A program made the position numbers and the translations under genes. This document shows, in pieces, positions 15,158 to 18,271 of a stretch of DNA of 18,271 bases (position 1 is its first letter; each line of letters starts with the position of its first letter). The notes under the pieces are model-generated. The model saw nothing but the letters and a program-made list of their open reading frames with translations, did no database searches and was not told the origin of the DNA. This DNA is from JBDTVS01 sp040007095 (GTDB lineage Bacteria; Acidobacteriota; Vicinamibacteria; Vicinamibacterales; CAVVIG01), in contig JBDTVS010000214.1 in NCBI GenBank assembly GCA_040007095.1, positions 1 to 18,271 on the forward strand. The letters run 5' to 3'.

Positions 15158-18127
15158 ATGAAAATGGGGCGCGTGTTGGTGTTGGTGATGGCGTGCCTGG
15201 GCGCGGCGACGGCAGCACAGGCGCAAAGCGGCTCGATCCAGGGTACGGTCAGTGATCCCTCGGGTGCCGTGCTTCCGGGCGTGACGGTCGAAGCTTCGAG
15301 CTCGGCGCTGATCGAGCAATCTCGCAGCACCGTGACCGACGGGGAGGGCCGCTATACCTTTCTCGAGCTGCGGCCAGGGTCTTACCTCCTGAGCTTCACG
15401 CTGAGCGGCTTTCAGGTGCTGAAGCGCGACAACATCGTCCTGACCACCGGTTTCACGGCCGGCGTGAACGTGACGCTTCAACTTGGCGCGCTCGGCGAGA
15501 CGGTCACGGTGACCAGCGAATCGCCCATTGTCGACACGGTGAATACCCGTGTGCAGACCGTGGTGAATCAAGCGCTGATCGAAGCGTTGCCGCTGCCCAA
15601 GAATGCCGGCGCGTTCGCGAACCTCATCCCCGGCGCCCTCGGCACGCAGGATGTCGGCGGCAGCGCCAGCGAGACCGGCCAAGCCTTCTCGATTCACGGC
15701 GGCAGCAGCGCCGACTTTCAGCAGTTTCGCGATGGCATGAATGCGAACAGCCTGCTGGCGTCGGGCAACATCCTGTCGAGCGAGAACCCGTCGATGCTTC
15801 AGGAAGTGGTGGTCGAGACCGGCGGCTTCGATCCGACCGCGCAAACCGGCGGCGGCCATATCAACTTGGTCACGAAGGACGGCGGCAACCAGTTCGGCGG
15901 TACCTTGCGGCTGGACTTCTCCAATGCGGGCATGCAGGCCAACAACCTGAACGACGCGCTGCGCGCGCGCGGCGCCACGGTGCCAGGCGACATTCGCGAC
16001 CGTCACGACTACAACGGCTCGCTTGGCGGGCCTCTCATCCAGAACAAGCTCTGGTTCATCGCCGGTTTCCGGAATTGGGTGACGTCCGACTACCAGCCCG
16101 GCAACTACTACAACCTGACGCAGGGCACCATGCTCTACACGCCCGACCCGAGCCGCCCCGCGTATACGCTGAATACGTACAAGACGACCGACGCGCGCGT
16201 CACCTGGCAGGTCTCGCCGAAGAACAAGTTCACGACCATGGTGTCCTCCGAGAGCAACTGCAGCTGCTTCTTCGCCTTGAGCGGTAATATCTCACCCGAA
16301 GCGGCGGGAAGCCATCATCTGTTCCCCGAATATCGGGTGATGAGCACGTGGACCTACACCATCTCGCCGAATCTGCTGTTGTGGGCCGGCGGCACCTACC
16401 AGTACACCGATCTCGAGCGCGCGGCGGAAGGCACGGGTAGCTTCGCCGATCGATCGATTCTCGAGTCGTCCACCAACTATCGCTACGGGGCGGCCGGCGG
16501 TCAGCTGCAGACGCCCGGCGGCTCGTGGGGCAACCAGAAGAGCAAACAGATCAACCAGAACGTCACGTTGTCGTATGTGCGCGGCAAGCACGCCTTCCAG
16601 TTCGGCCTCCAGACCATGCAGGGCATTCAGACCAAGGAGTCGTTCATCGTCGCCGACGCGCTGACCTATACCTTCAACAACCAGAAGCCGTCGTCGGTGA
16701 CCGAGTGGGCGACGCCGTACAACTGGGCGCAGCGCGTGGACTATTACGCGGCGTTCGTCGGCGATCAATGGAAGGTGCATCGGCTGGCGCTCAATCTCGG
16801 CCTGCGCTACGACGGCGAGGTGGGAAGCGTCCCGGTGCAGCATCTGCCGGCAGGTCCGTTCGTGCCGGAGCGCGATTTCCCGGCGCAGAACAACATTCCG
16901 AACTTCAAGGACATCAACCCGCGCATTGGCATCGCGTACGACCTGTCGGGCGACGGCCGGACGGCGATCAAAGCCTCTTTCTCGCGCAACCTGGCGTTCG
17001 ACCCGCCGGGCGGCATCGTGCAGCTCAACAATCCGGTGAATCTGATGGTCATCAGCACGACCAGGACGTGGAGCGATCCAGCCTTCTCAGCGACTGACGC
17101 CGCCAATGCCAATTTCGTGCCCGGCTGCAACCTCCAGAATCCAGCCGCCAACACCGCGAATGGTCAGACGTGCGGAGCGATCAACAGCAGCACGTTCGGC
17201 ACCGTGGTGAGGACGACGAACTATTCACCCGACACGATCAATGGCTGGTACAAACGCCAGTACAACTGGACGGCGTCCGCGTCCATCCAGCGCGAGCTCC
17301 GCTCCGGCCTTTCTGCGAATGTCGGGTACTTCCGCACCTGGTACGGAAACTTCACGCTCACCGACAACCTTTCGGTCACGCCGGCCGATTACAGTCCCTA
17401 CTGCATCACCGAGCCGGCGAACTCCGGCTTGCCGAACGGCGGCGGCAGTCCGATCTGCGGTCTGTATGATGCCAACGCAAACCGGTTCGGACAGATCAAC
17501 AACCTGATCGTGCCGGCAGCCAATTTCGGCAGCCGGACGCAGGTCTTCAACGGCATCGACGCGACGGCGAACTACAGACGGAGAGGATTCGTCCTCGCCG
17601 GCGGCTTGAGCACGGGCTCCACCGTCACCGACCAGTGCTTCACTGTCGACTCGCCGCAGCAGTTGTATCAGTGCCATGTCGCCCAGCCCTGGTCGGCAAA
17701 CACCCAGCTGAAGTTTCAAGGCGTGGCGCCGCTGCCGCGCGGGTTCCAGCTGAGCGCCAATTTCCAGATGCTGCCGTCGATCGCCCAGGCCGCCAATTAC
17801 GCGGCGAGCAATACGATCATCGCGCCGTCACTCGGTCGGAGCCTTTCAGCCTGCCCAGCGAGCGGCACGTGCACCGCGACGGTGACGATTCCGTTGATCA
17901 CGCCGAATTCGGTCTACAACGAAGGGTGGAACCGGCAGTTCGACTTCCGCGTCAGCCGAGCGTTCAAGTTCGGTCACGTGCGTGCCCTGCCCGCTGTCGA
18001 CGTCTACAACCTGTTCAATGCGAGCCCCGTGCTGGCCGTTAACAGCGCCTACGGCCCGGCATGGCAGAACGTGACATCGCTGCTCGGCGCACGCGTCGCG
18101 AAGCTCGGCGTCCAAGTGAGTTTCTGA
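15158..18127 (+). CDS. Oar-type TonB-dependent outer-membrane receptor
   Basis: 989 aa, ATG 15158 after AAAGGAGAG. Signal peptide 1-22 (ending AQAQS). A carboxypeptidase-regulatory-like beta-sandwich follows (about 24-110: GSIQGTVSDPSGAVLPGVTV, DGEGRYTFLELRPGSYLLSF), then the plug (about 125-240, with SIHGGSSADFQQFRDGMNAN and VVVETGGFDPTAQTGGGHIN) and a 22-strand-type barrel to the C-terminus, with a terminal VQVSF whose final Phe is typical of outer-membrane proteins. This architecture is the Oar/TBDT group, greatly expanded in Acidobacteria; the ligand cannot be read from sequence. No TonB box is evident. It follows the cytochrome gene by 53 nt with no terminator between, so it probably ends the operon. 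It is full length and undamaged. Confidence 0.93.
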   Translation: MKMGRVLVLVMACLGAATAAQAQSGSIQGTVSDPSGAVLPGVTVEASSSALIEQSRSTVTDGEGRYTFLELRPGSYLLSFTLSGFQVLKRDNIVLTTGFTAGVNVTLQLGALGETVTVTSESPIVDTVNTRVQTVVNQALIEALPLPKNAGAFANLIPGALGTQDVGGSASETGQAFSIHGGSSADFQQFRDGMNANSLLASGNILSSENPSMLQEVVVETGGFDPTAQTGGGHINLVTKDGGNQFGGTLRLDFSNAGMQANNLNDALRARGATVPGDIRDRHDYNGSLGGPLIQNKLWFIAGFRNWVTSDYQPGNYYNLTQGTMLYTPDPSRPAYTLNTYKTTDARVTWQVSPKNKFTTMVSSESNCSCFFALSGNISPEAAGSHHLFPEYRVMSTWTYTISPNLLLWAGGTYQYTDLERAAEGTGSFADRSILESSTNYRYGAAGGQLQTPGGSWGNQKSKQINQNVTLSYVRGKHAFQFGLQTMQGIQTKESFIVADALTYTFNNQKPSSVTEWATPYNWAQRVDYYAAFVGDQWKVHRLALNLGLRYDGEVGSVPVQHLPAGPFVPERDFPAQNNIPNFKDINPRIGIAYDLSGDGRTAIKASFSRNLAFDPPGGIVQLNNPVNLMVISTTRTWSDPAFSATDAANANFVPGCNLQNPAANTANGQTCGAINSSTFGTVVRTTNYSPDTINGWYKRQYNWTASASIQRELRSGLSANVGYFRTWYGNFTLTDNLSVTPADYSPYCITEPANSGLPNGGGSPICGLYDANANRFGQINNLIVPAANFGSRTQVFNGIDATANYRRRGFVLAGGLSTGSTVTDQCFTVDSPQQLYQCHVAQPWSANTQLKFQGVAPLPRGFQLSANFQMLPSIAQAANYAASNTIIAPSLGRSLSACPASGTCTATVTIPLITPNSVYNEGWNRQFDFRVSRAFKFGHVRALPAVDVYNLFNASPVLAVNSAYGPAWQNVTSLLGARVAKLGVQVSF

Positions 18128-18132
18128 AGCGT

Positions 18133-18209
18133 GTGCATGGCGAAATATTGATTTCGCGAACGTTTTCGGGGATTGCGGGATGTTGCTACGATTGCGCGGT
18201 GCGCGATCT
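18133..18209 (+). promoter_or_regulatory. Conserved repeated block, copy 2; possible promoter
   Basis: The plus-strand block at 18172-18209 matches 36 of 38 bp of the minus-strand block at 4812-4849, and GTGCATGGCGAA (18133-18144) also has a counterpart there. TACGAT at 18187-18192 is a possible -10. A hairpin GCGAAAT-ATTG-ATTTCGC (18140-18157) lies between the two conserved parts in this copy only; it could be a weak terminator for the receptor gene. The block points toward a gene beyond the window's right end. The remaining 62 bp hold nothing I recognise. Confidence 0.5.
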
Positions 18210-18271
18210 CGAAGTGTCCATTTGTCGCGTGGCACTCGCATCGAGAGCGGTAAAACCTGGGGGCCGCTAGC

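Overview
This 18.3 kb window is GC-rich chromosomal DNA, most likely from a soil or environmental bacterium of the Acidobacteriota (Vicinamibacteria-like). That placement is an inference. It rests on an Oar-type TonB-dependent receptor with an N-terminal carboxypeptidase-regulatory-like domain, a DUF6152 protein, two members of the secreted 'W-D/E-GDTLV' family, a metal-binding-domain protein next to a cytochrome/monooxygenase-like protein, and several exported metallo-beta-lactamase (MBL)-fold proteins. I could not test the assignment by search.

Left part (1-6.2 kb). The window opens in the C-terminal winged-helix end of a truncated gene, probably Fic-like. A frameshifted cytochrome c remnant follows, then an exported class B3-like MBL (816-1853, +). 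Convergent to it is a tight three-gene minus-strand operon (4312 to 2200): DUF6152, then two paralogous secreted proteins, each pair joined by a 4-nt stop/start overlap. An intrinsic-terminator-like hairpin (2017-2041) closes it. About 500 bp upstream of its first gene is a conserved 38-bp block that recurs at the right edge of the window (36/38 identical). A second exported MBL-fold hydrolase with a complete metal site lies at 5208-6185 (-).

Middle part (6.2-10.9 kb). This looks like a mosaic or boundary region: an unrecognised coding-like ORF, a 42-nt tRNA-Asn 3' fragment resembling an integration-site scar (6982-7023), a HigBA toxin-antitoxin pair with a very good sigma70 promoter and probably leaderless toxin mRNA, an UlaG/NAPE-PLD-type MBL hydrolase, and a second B3-like MBL. 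In this last protein the three Zn2-site ligands are replaced by Asn, Gln and Gln while the three Zn1 histidines remain. It is the most striking protein-level observation here.

Right part (10.9-18.1 kb). Four exported proteins run on the plus strand with gaps of 23, 6 and 53 nt: a large LVIVD-like beta-propeller protein, a heavy-metal-binding-domain protein with an internal His-rich duplication, a CVMCH cytochrome fused to a copper-monooxygenase-like region, and a 989-aa Oar-type TonB receptor. They look like one operon for periplasmic/outer-membrane redox or metal-linked uptake; the substrate is unknown. After the receptor, the second copy of the conserved block points rightward out of the window. 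The long minus-strand ORFs opposite this operon are high-GC shadows. I saw no CRISPR array, rRNA, complete tRNA, transposase or integrase.
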